From positions 1-64,000 of the forward strand of contig CAMVUB010000004.1 of assembly GCA_947170495.1 (NCBI GenBank): a DNA stretch of 64,000 bases, given 5' to 3'. How positions within the stretch are numbered: the first letter of the stretch is position 1; each line of letters starts with the position of its first letter. The notes below the pieces were generated by a model that made no database searches, was not told the DNA's origin, and saw only the letters and a list, made by a program, of their open reading frames with translations. The position numbers and the translations under genes were made by a program. Source of the DNA: an uncultured Prevotellaceae bacterium (GTDB lineage: Bacteria; Bacteroidota; Bacteroidia; Bacteroidales; Bacteroidaceae). This document shows positions 55,618 to 64,000 of this stretch, one piece after another.

Positions 55618-55698
55618 GCCCAGGTGGCGGAATGGTAGACGCGCTCGTTTCAGGTGCGAGTGTTGAGAGACGTGCAGGTTCGAGTCCTGTTCTGGGCA
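55618..55698 (+). tRNA. tRNA-Leu (CAG)
   Basis: GCCCAGG/TCTGGGC acceptor, loop TTCAGGT, long variable arm, GTTCGAGTC. Confidence 0.93.
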
Positions 55699-55747
55699 CT
55701 TTCGACCTGCCTAAAGCTGACATGCTTGCTTATTACGCACACGATAT

Positions 55748-55831
55748 GGAGAGGTGGCGGAATTGGTAGACGCGCTACTTTGAGGGGGTAGTGTCGATTA
55801 TGACGTGGGAGTTCGAGTCTCCTCCTCTTCA
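55748..55831 (+). tRNA. tRNA-Leu (GAG)
   Basis: GGAGAGG/CCTCTTC acceptor, loop TTGAGGG, long variable arm, GTTCGAGTC. Confidence 0.93.
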
Positions 55832-55858
55832 CTACAGCTGTTCAAACAGTCAAGAAAG

Positions 55859-55887
55859 AAGGCCGCCCAACAGGTGGCCTTTTTTTG
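55859..55887 (+). terminator. rho-independent terminator of tRNA cluster
   Basis: GGCCgCCcaacaGGtGGCC followed by TTTTTTT. Confidence 0.85.
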
Positions 55888-55892
55888 ACCCC

Positions 55893-55913
55893 TTAAACGC
55901 TAAACGTTAAACG
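55893..55913. repeat. heptamer micro-repeat TTAAACG x3
   Basis: TTAAACG|CTAAACG|TTAAACG, upstream of the CobW-like gene. Confidence 0.75.
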
Positions 55914-55923
55914 AAATATCATT

Positions 55924-57207
55924 ATGCACGCACAAGCTATCCCCGTGCTGCTGCTCACCGGCTATCTCGGCAGCGGCAAGACAACACTCTTGAATCGCAT
56001 CCTCAACAATCGTCGCGGCATACGCTTTGCCGTGATTGTCAACGATATCGGTGAGGTGAACATCGATGCCGACCTCATTGAGAAGGGAGGTGTCGTGGCA
56101 CAGAAGGACGACAGCCTCGTGGCGCTGCAGAACGGTTGCATCTGCTGCACGCTGAAGATGGATCTCGTGGAGCAGCTGCGCGATATCACGCGTCAGCAGC
56201 GCTTCGACTACATCGTCATCGAGGCCAGCGGTATCTGCGAGCCTGCACCCATCGCACAGACCATCTGCTCGATTCCCACGATGGGAATGGAATATATGCG
56301 CGACGGCATCCCCGTGGTCGATTGCATTGCCACCGTCGTCGATGCCCTGCGTATGCGCGATGAGTTCGGCAGCGGTAAGGATCTCCTGCGTCCCAACCTC
56401 GATGAGGACGATATCGAGAATCTCGTCATCCAGCAGATCGAGTTCTGCAACCTCATCCTCCTGAACAAAGCCTCCGAGGTGACACCCCACGAGCTCGGTC
56501 GCATCCGTGAGATTATCCGTGCCTTGCAGCCCAAGGCAGAGATTATCGAGTGCGACTACTGCGATGTTGATTTCGACAAGCTCCTCAACACCCATTCCTT
56601 CGACTTCGATAAAGTAGCCACCTCTGCCGCATGGATTGATGCCATTGAGGGTCACCACGGCGATGAAGAGGACGATGACGATGATCACGACAATGATCAC
56701 GATGACGATGATGACGACCATGACCACCACCATCATGATCACGAAGACCACGATGATGACCAAGATCACCATCACGAACATCACGATCACCACCATCATC
56801 ACCACCACCATCATGATGATGAGGGCGAAGCAGAGGAGTACGGAATAGGAACCTTTGTCTATTATCGCCGCGAGCCCTTGAACCTCGGCCTTTTCGATGA
56901 GTTCGTGGCTCGCCATTGGCCCGCCTCCATCATTCGTGCCAAGGGCATCTGCTGGTTCTACGGCGAGCCCGACACCTGCTATGTCTTTGAGCAGGCCGGA
57001 AAGCAAGTCACTCTCCGCAATGCCGGACAGTGGTATGCCACGATGCCTGCCGACGAGCTTGCCGAGTTCAAGGCCCAGAACCCCGACCTACGTCGTGATT
57101 GGGACGAGCACTACGGCGATCGCATGCAAAAGCTCGTCTTCATCGGCCAGCACCTCGACCGCGAAGCCATCACCCTCGCCCTTGACATGTGCCTCGCCAA
57201 ATCCTAA
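55924..57207 (+). CDS. CobW/G3E-family GTPase (putative metallochaperone) with long His/Asp-rich insert
   Basis: PVLLLTGYLGSGKTTLLNRIL..GCICCTLKMDL (CxCC motif)..; His/Asp tract about 56650-56835. Confidence 0.93.
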   Translation: MHAQAIPVLLLTGYLGSGKTTLLNRILNNRRGIRFAVIVNDIGEVNIDADLIEKGGVVAQKDDSLVALQNGCICCTLKMDLVEQLRDITRQQRFDYIVIEASGICEPAPIAQTICSIPTMGMEYMRDGIPVVDCIATVVDALRMRDEFGSGKDLLRPNLDEDDIENLVIQQIEFCNLILLNKASEVTPHELGRIREIIRALQPKAEIIECDYCDVDFDKLLNTHSFDFDKVATSAAWIDAIEGHHGDEEDDDDDHDNDHDDDDDDHDHHHHDHEDHDDDQDHHHEHHDHHHHHHHHHDDEGEAEEYGIGTFVYYRREPLNLGLFDEFVARHWPASIIRAKGICWFYGEPDTCYVFEQAGKQVTLRNAGQWYATMPADELAEFKAQNPDLRRDWDEHYGDRMQKLVFIGQHLDREAITLALDMCLAKS

Positions 57208-57213
57208 AAACAA

Positions 57214-57240
57214 TCATCCCCGCCAACCTGGCGGGGATGA
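57214..57240. terminator. bidirectional terminator between convergent genes
   Basis: TCATCCCCGCCaacctGGCGGGGATGA. Confidence 0.8.
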
Positions 57241-57244
57241 CTGT

Positions 57245-59434
57245 TTAGCGGATAAAGAGGATCTCGCGGTATTTGGGGAGGGGCCAGAGTTCGTCGTCCA
57301 CGATGAGCTCCAGCTTATCGACGTGGTAGCGGATGCTGTCGAGGAGGGGCGCCACGGTGTCGTGGTAGGCGATGGCCTTCTCGCGCTCGTCGGTGAGGCG
57401 GTTGGCGATGCGACGTGCATCGATGAGCTGCTTCACATGGGTGGTGATATAGCTGGCGTGCTCGGATATCTGTTTGATGAGCGAGATGTTATCGCCAGTG
57501 AGGCCGTCGGCAACGTCAGCGGGGAAGATCTCGTTGAGCTTGTGCACGTTGTCGATGAGTTGGCTCTGGTAGCGCGTGGCCACAGGGATAATGTGGTTGA
57601 GGCAGAGGTCGCCGAAGATGCGGGCCTCAATCTGTATCTTCTTTGTGTAGGTCTCCCATTTGATTTCGTTGCGGGCTTCGAGCTCTGACTTCGTGAACAC
57701 GTGGGTCTTGGCGAACATCGCGACGCTGTCCTCGTCCAGATAGCGGTCGATGACGAGTGGGCACGACGCCTCCACGTCGAGTCCGCGACGCGCAGCCTCC
57801 TGCTTCCACTCCTCGCTGTAGCCGTTGCCGTCGAAGTGTATGGGCTTGCAGGTCTTGATGTCCTCGCGCACGACCTTCAGCACCGCCTTCAGGGGCTCCA
57901 TGCCTTCTGCGATGAGGGCATCGACGCGCGCCTTGAAGTCGATGAGCGCCTCCGCCACGGCGGCGTTGAGGGCTATCATGGCGCTGGCGCAGTTGGCCTC
58001 GGCACCTACGGCGCGGAACTCAAAGCGGTTACCGGTGAAGGCGAAGGGCGATGTGCGGTTGCGGTCGGTGTTGTCGATGAGAATCTCGGGAATCTGCGGC
58101 ACGCCTAGGTTGAACTCCTGCTTGCTGGCGAAGGGTATCTGGTCGTCGTCGGCCTGCTCCAGGTGCTCCAACACGTCGGTGAGCTGCTTGCCCAGGAAGC
58201 TGGAGATGATGGCGGGCGGTGCTTCGTTGGCACCGAGACGATGGGCGTTGGTGGCGCTCACGATGCTGGCCTTGAGGAGGCCGTTGTGGCGCCATACAGC
58301 CATGAGCGTCTCCACGATAAACGTGATGAAGCGCAGGTTGTCCAGCTGTGTCTTGCCAGGAGCGTGCAGGAGGATGCCGGTGTTGGTGGTGAGGCTCCAG
58401 TTGTTGTGCTTGCCGCTGCCGTTGATGCCGGCAAAGGGTTTCTCATGCAGGAGCACGCGGAAGCCATGCTTGCGCGCCACCTTTTTCATGAGGGACATCA
58501 GCAGCATGTTATGATCTACCGCAAGATTCGTTTCCTCGAAGATGGGTGCCAGCTCAAACTGGTTGGGGGCGACCTCGTTGTGTCGCGTCTTGCAGGGGAT
58601 GCCGAGCTCCAGGGCCTGAATCTCAAGGTCTTTCATGAAAGCGGCCACGCGTTCTGGGATGCTGCCGAAGTAGTGGTCGTCCATCTGCTGGTTCTTGGCG
58701 CTGTCGTGGCCCATGAGCGTGCGCCCGGTCATGAGCAGGTCGGGGCGTGCGGCATAGAGGTCTTCATCCACGAGGAAATACTCCTGTTCCCACCCGAGGT
58801 TGGAGATGACCTTCTTCACGTCGGGGTAGAAGTAGTGTGCCACGTCCGTGGCCGCCTTATCGACGGCATGTAGGGCTTTCTTGAGGGGTGCCTTATAGTC
58901 GAGTGCCTCGCCTGTGTAGGCAATGAAGACGGTGGGGATCATCAGCGTGTCGCCCAGCACGAAGACGGGGCTCGCAGGATCCCATGCCGAGTAGCCACGC
59001 GCCTCGAAGGTGGAGCGTATGCCACCGCTGGGAAACGAGCTCGCATCGGGTTCCTGCTGCACGAGCAGCTTGCCCGTGAACTCTTCCACCATTCCGCCTT
59101 TTCCGTCGTGCTCCACGAAGCCGTCGTGTTTCTCGGCGGTACCTTCTGTGAGCGGTTGGAACCAGTGTGTGATGTGTGTGGCACCCAGTTCCATCGCCCA
59201 TTGCTTCATGCCTTTCGCCACCGCGTCAGCGGTGTGCATGTCGAGTGTCGTGCCGTTCTCCATGACATCCACCATCTTGGTGAAGATGTCTGCGGGCAGA
59301 TACTTTTGCATCTTGTCGCGTGTGAACACGTATTTGGCAAAGAACTCCGATGGGCGCTCCTTGGGCGCTGCCACCTCCACGGGGCGCTTCTTGAACGCCT
59401 CGCCGACAACTTGGAATCTTAATGCTGATGACAT
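57245..59434 (-). CDS. glnN: glutamine synthetase type III
   Basis: 729 aa; VGEAFKKRPVEV..HNEVAPNQFELAPIFEETNLAVDHNMLLM..LLHEKPFAGINGSGKHNNWSL. Confidence 0.94.
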   Translation of the reverse strand: MSSALRFQVVGEAFKKRPVEVAAPKERPSEFFAKYVFTRDKMQKYLPADIFTKMVDVMENGTTLDMHTADAVAKGMKQWAMELGATHITHWFQPLTEGTAEKHDGFVEHDGKGGMVEEFTGKLLVQQEPDASSFPSGGIRSTFEARGYSAWDPASPVFVLGDTLMIPTVFIAYTGEALDYKAPLKKALHAVDKAATDVAHYFYPDVKKVISNLGWEQEYFLVDEDLYAARPDLLMTGRTLMGHDSAKNQQMDDHYFGSIPERVAAFMKDLEIQALELGIPCKTRHNEVAPNQFELAPIFEETNLAVDHNMLLMSLMKKVARKHGFRVLLHEKPFAGINGSGKHNNWSLTTNTGILLHAPGKTQLDNLRFITFIVETLMAVWRHNGLLKASIVSATNAHRLGANEAPPAIISSFLGKQLTDVLEHLEQADDDQIPFASKQEFNLGVPQIPEILIDNTDRNRTSPFAFTGNRFEFRAVGAEANCASAMIALNAAVAEALIDFKARVDALIAEGMEPLKAVLKVVREDIKTCKPIHFDGNGYSEEWKQEAARRGLDVEASCPLVIDRYLDEDSVAMFAKTHVFTKSELEARNEIKWETYTKKIQIEARIFGDLCLNHIIPVATRYQSQLIDNVHKLNEIFPADVADGLTGDNISLIKQISEHASYITTHVKQLIDARRIANRLTDEREKAIAYHDTVAPLLDSIRYHVDKLELIVDDELWPLPKYREILFIR

Positions 59435-59442
59435 CTATTTAT

Positions 59443-59520
59443 TTTATGATTTAACGATTTTTGATTTTATGATTTTTCGATCCTTCAATCTTTCAATCTT
59501 TCAATTTTTCAATCTTAATG
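59443..59520. repeat. 7/8-mer micro-repeat (TTTTATGA, TCTTTCAA) x10
   Basis: ..TTTTATGA|TTTTTCGA|TCCTTCAA|TCTTTCAA|TCTTTCAA|TTTTTCAA|TCTTAATG. Confidence 0.9.
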
Positions 59521-60549
59521 GATCCCCCTCTCATTCAGTGCCTTCTGGTAACGTCGCGCGTTCTGCTGGTGCTGCGGGAAAGTGGCGGCGAAGTTGTGCG
59601 TGCCGCTGAAATCCTCCTTGGCGCACATGTAGAGGTAGTCGTGGTCCTCCATGTGTAGCACGGCGTCGATGCCGGCGACGGAGGGGATGCGGATGGGACC
59701 TGGTGGCAGCCCTTTGTTGAGATAGGTGTTATAGGGGCTTTCCACGCGCAGGTGCTCGCCGCGGATGCGACGTAGTGTCGCGTCACCCACGGCAAACTTC
59801 ACGGTGGGGTCGGCCTGCAGGGGGATGCCTTTGCGGATGCGGTTCATGTAGAGTCCAGCTACGCGCGGCTTCTCGCCGTTGTTGGCCGTCTCCTCATCCA
59901 CGATGCTGGCCAGCGTGACGACCTCCTCATGCGTCAGTCCCAGTGCCTGGGCGCGCTCGTCGCGCTGCTGCTGTTGCCAGAACGTCTCGTTCTCGCGCTG
60001 CATGCGTTGCATGAACTTCGGCAGCGGCGTGTCCCAATACACCTCGTAGGTGTTGGGAATGAACAGAGCGGGTAGGGTAGCAGTGGCGTAGCCGTAGGAG
60101 GCTGCAAAGGCGGAGTCCGCGAACTGCGTGGCCACCTCGGCAGAGTCCAGCATCAGCTTGTTGCCCAGAAACCCCGCCAAGCGATCCATCGTCCGGACCG
60201 ATGGGATAGTGAGCTTCACGGGCGACTGGTGGCCGCGCAGCAGGTTGCGGTAGATGGTGAGGAACGACTGCCCGGGCTCCACGGCATAGCGGCCTGTGCG
60301 CACTTCATAGGGGCGCACGATGCCCAGCATCTGCCAGTAGGTGGTGACATAACCGCCGCTCAGCGCTTTCAGCTGGCCGAGCACATCCTCGGGCGTGTCC
60401 GTGGGGCGCACATAGATGTATTCCGTGTCGCCGCCCTCGCGCAGCGGACTCGTGATGCCGCGCCAGAAACCGAATCCCAGAATCAGCGCTATCACCGCTA
60501 AGCCGCCTACGAACCAGAGGATATAGAAAAGAGGCGATTTCGTATTCAT
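59515..60549 (-). CDS. mltG: endolytic transglycosylase MltG
   Basis: VTLASIVDEETANNGEKPRVAGLYMNRIRKGIPLQADPTVKFAVGD..PYNTYLNKGLPPGPIRIPS. Confidence 0.93.
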   Translation of the reverse strand: MNTKSPLFYILWFVGGLAVIALILGFGFWRGITSPLREGGDTEYIYVRPTDTPEDVLGQLKALSGGYVTTYWQMLGIVRPYEVRTGRYAVEPGQSFLTIYRNLLRGHQSPVKLTIPSVRTMDRLAGFLGNKLMLDSAEVATQFADSAFAASYGYATATLPALFIPNTYEVYWDTPLPKFMQRMQRENETFWQQQQRDERAQALGLTHEEVVTLASIVDEETANNGEKPRVAGLYMNRIRKGIPLQADPTVKFAVGDATLRRIRGEHLRVESPYNTYLNKGLPPGPIRIPSVAGIDAVLHMEDHDYLYMCAKEDFSGTHNFAATFPQHQQNARRYQKALNERGIH

Positions 60550-60625
60550 AGAGACGTGCAAGCCTTTAAAAACAACAATCGCAGACACTTGTTCGCGAAG
60601 CATCTGCGAGAGGTTTCATCGTTGG

Positions 60626-60698
<73 letters not shown>

Positions 60699-60722
60699 AG
60701 GTCTGTCTTTCAAAACCGAGCG

Positions 60723-60730
60723 CAAAGGTA
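60723..60730 (-). promoter_or_regulatory. Bacteroidetes -7 element TACCTTTG for tRNA-Thr
   Basis: caaaggta on + strand just upstream of the tRNA. Confidence 0.6.
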
Positions 60731-60738
60731 AGGAAAAT

Positions 60739-60766
60739 TTGACAATTGACAATTGACAATGGACAA
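60739..60766. repeat. heptamer micro-repeat TTGACAA x4
   Basis: TTGACAA|TTGACAA|TTGACAA|TGGACAA. Confidence 0.92.
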
Positions 60767-60820
60767 TTATTTTGTTTTTCACCTGCATTTTCTTGTGTTT
60801 TGACCTCTTTTCCCCCCTTT

Positions 60821-60841
60821 CATTCTTCACTTTTCACTTTT
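60821..60841. repeat. heptamer micro-repeat CACTTTT x3
   Basis: CATTCTT|CACTTTT|CACTTTT. Confidence 0.75.
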
Positions 60842-60847
60842 TTGCAC

Positions 60848-60855
60848 TATCTTTG
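60848..60855 (+). promoter_or_regulatory. Bacteroidetes -7 element TATCTTTG
   Basis: TAnnTTTG 25 bp upstream of the 60880 ATG. Confidence 0.55.
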
Positions 60856-60879
60856 TCCTCGGAATTTAAGACTACGATT

Positions 60880-62172
60880 ATGCGTCGCTATTTATCATTT
60901 ATCATTTACCATTTATTATTTATCATTTCAAGTCTCGCCCCTGCCGTCGCACAGACGTGGCAATTCGACTTCGTCAAGAACAAAGCTAACAAGGGTTCCG
61001 GGGCCATCCTCGTGCAGCCCACCCAACGCTATTCTGCTGATACGGACTATGGCTTCGACTTCATCGCATCGCCAGAGCGCCTGGACCGCCAGACACCTTT
61101 CTATTTCAGCGTGCGCGTGCCCGACGGCAACTACCGCGTGCGTGTCACGCTGGGCAGTCGCAAGCAGGCTGCTGTCACCACCGTGCGTGCTGAGAGCCGT
61201 CGCCTCTTTGTGGAGAACCTGGCCACCAAGAAGGGCGAGCTGCGCGACGTGGAGTTCATCGTGCACAAGCACTCCCCGCAAATCGACGCACAGCGCTCGA
61301 TGCGCCTGAAGAAGCGCGAGCTCACGAAACTCAACTTCGACGACCGCCTCACCATAGAGATCAACGGCGACGCTCCCGCCTGCGCTGCCATCCACATCGA
61401 GCGCGACGACAGCGTGCCTACGGTCTTCCTCTGCGGCAACAGCACCGTCGTGGATCAGGACTCTGAGCCGTGGGCCTCATGGGGCCAGATGATCACGCGT
61501 TGGTTCGGTCCCGAGGTGGCCATCGCCAACTTCGCTGAGAGCGGCGAGACGGCCAGCACCTTCATCGCCGCCAACCGCCTGGCCAAGGCGCTGTCGATGA
61601 TGAAGGCGGGCGACTACCTCATCGCCGAATTCGGGCACAACGACCAGAAGCAGCGCGGCCCGGGCATGGGTGCCTACTACAACTTTGCCACGGCGCTGAA
61701 GACATTTATAGATGAAACGCGCGCGCGTGAAGCCACGCCCATCTTCGTGACACCTACGCAGCGACGCTCCTTCAAGGACGGCCGCATTCAAGAGACCCAC
61801 GCTGACTACCCCGAGGCGATGGCTTGGGTGGCAGCGCGCGAGAACGTGCCCCTCATAGACCTCCACGCAATGACGCGCACCTTCTACGAGGCGATGGGCG
61901 AGGAGCCGAGCAAGCACGCCTTCGTGCACTATCCCGCAGGCAGCTTCCCCGGTCAGACCACCGACTTCAAGGACAACACTCATTTTAATCCCTACGGTGC
62001 CTATGAGCTGGCCAAATGCGTCATTGAAGGCATGAAAGCCATCCAGCTTCCTATCATTCAATACCTTCGCCCGGACTACAAACCCTTCGACCCGGCTCAT
62101 CCCGACTCCTTCGAGAACTTCCATTGGAACGACTCTCCCTTCTTCGAGGCAGAAAAACCAGACGGAAATTAG
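60880..62172 (+). CDS. secreted SGNH/GDSL esterase (rhamnogalacturonan acetylesterase-like)
   Basis: VPTVFLCGNSTVVDQDSEPWASWGQMITRWF..DYLIAEFGHNDQ..FVTPTQRRSF; start at MRRYLSFIIYHLL. Confidence 0.9.
   Translation: MRRYLSFIIYHLLFIISSLAPAVAQTWQFDFVKNKANKGSGAILVQPTQRYSADTDYGFDFIASPERLDRQTPFYFSVRVPDGNYRVRVTLGSRKQAAVTTVRAESRRLFVENLATKKGELRDVEFIVHKHSPQIDAQRSMRLKKRELTKLNFDDRLTIEINGDAPACAAIHIERDDSVPTVFLCGNSTVVDQDSEPWASWGQMITRWFGPEVAIANFAESGETASTFIAANRLAKALSMMKAGDYLIAEFGHNDQKQRGPGMGAYYNFATALKTFIDETRAREATPIFVTPTQRRSFKDGRIQETHADYPEAMAWVAARENVPLIDLHAMTRTFYEAMGEEPSKHAFVHYPAGSFPGQTTDFKDNTHFNPYGAYELAKCVIEGMKAIQLPIIQYLRPDYKPFDPAHPDSFENFHWNDSPFFEAEKPDGN
60890..60931. repeat. heptamer micro-repeat ATTTATC x6, forming the signal-peptide core
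   Basis: ATTTATC|ATTTATC|ATTTACC|ATTTATT|ATTTATC|ATTTCAA. Confidence 0.93.
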
Positions 62173-62187
62173 GCGGCGGAGCCGCAG

Positions 62188-62246
62188 TTTAAGGTTTAAG
62201 GTTTAAAGTTTAAGGTTGGTTAAGGTTATCGTTAAGGTTAAGGTTT
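62188..62246. repeat. heptamer/hexamer micro-repeat TTTAAGG / GTTAAG directly abutting a start codon
   Basis: TTTAAGG|TTTAAGG|TTTAAAG|TTTAAGG ... GTTAAG|GTTATC|GTTAAG|GTTAAG. Confidence 0.85.
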
Positions 62247-62867
62247 ATGATTAAGAATATTGCATTTGATTTTGGTGGGGTGCTCTTCGATTTGGACTAC
62301 GAGGGCGCCATCAAGACATTCAAGAAGATAGGTCTGGCGGATGCCGAGCAACGCCTGGACCGCTACCACCAGCGCGGCGTGTTCGAGCTCCTAGAGTGCG
62401 GACGCATGGCGCCCGATGCTTTCCGCGAGGAGCTGGGACGGATGTGTGGCCGTGCGCTGACGCACGAGGAGGTGATGAGTGCGTGGCTGGGCTATGTCGG
62501 TGCCCCTGTCGATGAGGACAAGCTGGCGACGCTCGACGAGCTGCGCGCCCGTGGCTACCGCACGTTCCTGCTCTCGAACACCAACCCCTTCGTGCAGTCG
62601 TGGGCCGAGAGCCCGCAGTTCAGCAAGAGCGGCCGCCCGTTGAGCGACTATCTGGAGAAATGCTATTGTTCTTTTGAGGTAGGCATCATGAAACCCGACC
62701 CCGCCATCTTCCGCTATATGCTGGACGATGCCGGCATCGCGCCCGAAGAGACCTTGTTCCTCGACGACAGCCCTGCCAACATCGCTGCGGCCAGCGACCT
62801 CGGCATACAGACACTCCTGGTGGAGAAGAACGGCGATTGGCGTCCTGCGGTGCGGGCGATGTTATAG
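62247..62867 (+). CDS. HAD-superfamily hydrolase
   Basis: [61 protein letters not shown]. Confidence 0.9.
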   Translation: MIKNIAFDFGGVLFDLDYEGAIKTFKKIGLADAEQRLDRYHQRGVFELLECGRMAPDAFREELGRMCGRALTHEEVMSAWLGYVGAPVDEDKLATLDELRARGYRTFLLSNTNPFVQSWAESPQFSKSGRPLSDYLEKCYCSFEVGIMKPDPAIFRYMLDDAGIAPEETLFLDDSPANIAAASDLGIQTLLVEKNGDWRPAVRAML

Positions 62868-64000
62868 CGCCTCGCACTCAGCCAGCCAAGCCTCGCGGCA
62901 GGCATCCGACGGCATGCGCCAGTCGCCGCGCGGCGAGAGACTGATGGAGCCCACCTTGGGGCCGTCGGGCATGCACGAACGCTTGAACTGGTGCCCGAAG
63001 AAGCGGCGGTAGAAATTGGTGAGCCAATGCTTGAGGATATTGCTGGGATAGGCGTTGCCGAAGGCGGCCTGTGCCAGATACAACACCTTGGCCGGTCGGA
63101 ACCCGAAGCGCAAGGCGTAGTAAAGGAAGAAATCATGTAGTTCGTAGGGTCCCACGAGATCCTCCGTCTTCTGTGCGATATCGCCTTTGTCGTCGGCGGG
63201 CAGCAGCTCGGGGCTGATGGGCGTATCTACAATGTCGAGGAGCACGTCCTTGGCAGCGCTGTCGCGGGCGGCAATCCATCTCACGAGGTGCTGAACGAGC
63301 GTCTTGGGGACGCCCGCGTTGACGCCGTACATCGACATGTGGTCGCCGTTGTACGTGCACCATCCCAGCGCCAGCTCCGAGAGGTCGCCCGTGCCGATGA
63401 CGAGTCCGTTCTCCTTGTTGGCGACATCCATGAGGATTTGCGTGCGCTCGCGCGCCTGTGAATTTTCATAGGTGACATCGTGGACGGCCGGGTCTTGGCC
63501 GATGTCGTGGAAGTGCTGCAGGACGGCCTGCGAGATGTTGATCTCGCGCTGCGTGACGCCCAGCACCTGCATGAGCTTCACGGCGTTGTCGTGGGTGCGG
63601 TCCGTAGTGCCGAAGCCCGGCATCGTGATGCCGATGATTCCGCTGCGGTCGAGGCCCAGGAGGTCGAAGGCGCGGACCGTGACGAGCAGCGCCAGCGTGG
63701 AGTCGAGGCCTCCGGAGATGCCGATGACGGCAGTCGTGGCGCCGATGTGATGGAGACGCTGCGCGAGGCCTTCCGTCTGGATGGCGATGACCTCCTCACA
63801 GCGTGCATCGAGGTCGGCGCCCGTGGGCACGAAGGGATGCGCGTTCACGCTTCGCGTGAGCTCCAGGTCGCGCGGCGTGAGTAGGGTGGTGTCCAGGTGA
63901 ATGAACGAGGTGCTCTTGTCGAAGGTGTTATCCACGGCGCAGGCGGAGAAGGTGGTGTTGCGGCGGCGCTCCGTGCGCAGGCGCTCCACGTCGATCTCGC
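62862..64000 (-). CDS. nadE: glutamine-dependent NAD+ synthase, truncated at window edge
   Basis: [61 protein letters not shown]; the N-terminal nitrilase part lies beyond 64000. Confidence 0.92.
   Translation of the reverse strand, partial: EIDVERLRTERRRNTTFSACAVDNTFDKSTSFIHLDTTLLTPRDLELTRSVNAHPFVPTGADLDARCEEVIAIQTEGLAQRLHHIGATTAVIGISGGLDSTLALLVTVRAFDLLGLDRSGIIGITMPGFGTTDRTHDNAVKLMQVLGVTQREINISQAVLQHFHDIGQDPAVHDVTYENSQARERTQILMDVANKENGLVIGTGDLSELALGWCTYNGDHMSMYGVNAGVPKTLVQHLVRWIAARDSAAKDVLLDIVDTPISPELLPADDKGDIAQKTEDLVGPYELHDFFLYYALRFGFRPAKVLYLAQAAFGNAYPSNILKHWLTNFYRRFFGHQFKRSCMPDGPKVGSISLSPRGDWRMPSDACREAWLAECEAL

Noticed and set aside
55900-57006. 368-aa ORF antisense to the CobW gene
   Set aside because: The IVV/MVVIIV-rich stretch is simply the complement of the His/Asp tract, not a real membrane protein.

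Overview
This is a 64-kb chromosomal window from a Bacteroidales/Prevotellaceae-like genome (inference from gene content, T9SS-like protein tails and TAnnTTTG -7 promoters). Most of it is ordinary core genome: 2-oxoacid:ferredoxin oxidoreductase (kor/vor) operon, metH, smpB, ribH, recF-DUF721, fthC, S41 protease, dCMP deaminase, M3 peptidase, Crp/Fnr regulator, RND efflux operon, DsbD, TonB-type receptor, pfp, GH25, nspC, CobW-type GTPase, glnN, mltG and nadE, plus a Gly-Leu-Leu tRNA cluster and tRNA-Thr. An accessory block at about 26.1-34.7 kb carries a PIN/RelB toxin-antitoxin pair and a type I restriction-modification locus (hsdR-hsdM-rhuM-hsdS-DUF2971). The most unusual signals are non-genic. 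(1) A strictly 22-bp-phased array of about 13 different short palindromes lies downstream of a CotH-family gene (25723-26008), followed by a 30-bp-arm inverted repeat. (2) A dispersed family of G/C-rich palindromic elements (AGACCCACCCC..CCCTCCC-loop-GGGAGGG) often occurs as inverted pairs and is repeatedly inserted in frame inside conserved genes (metH, comEB, M3 peptidase, tolC-like signal peptide, nspC). (3) Locus-specific heptamer (sometimes 8/9-mer) tandem micro-repeats sit at many gene junctions; some are in frame, and one supplies the hydrophobic core of a signal peptide. All family names come from reading the translations; no database search was possible.
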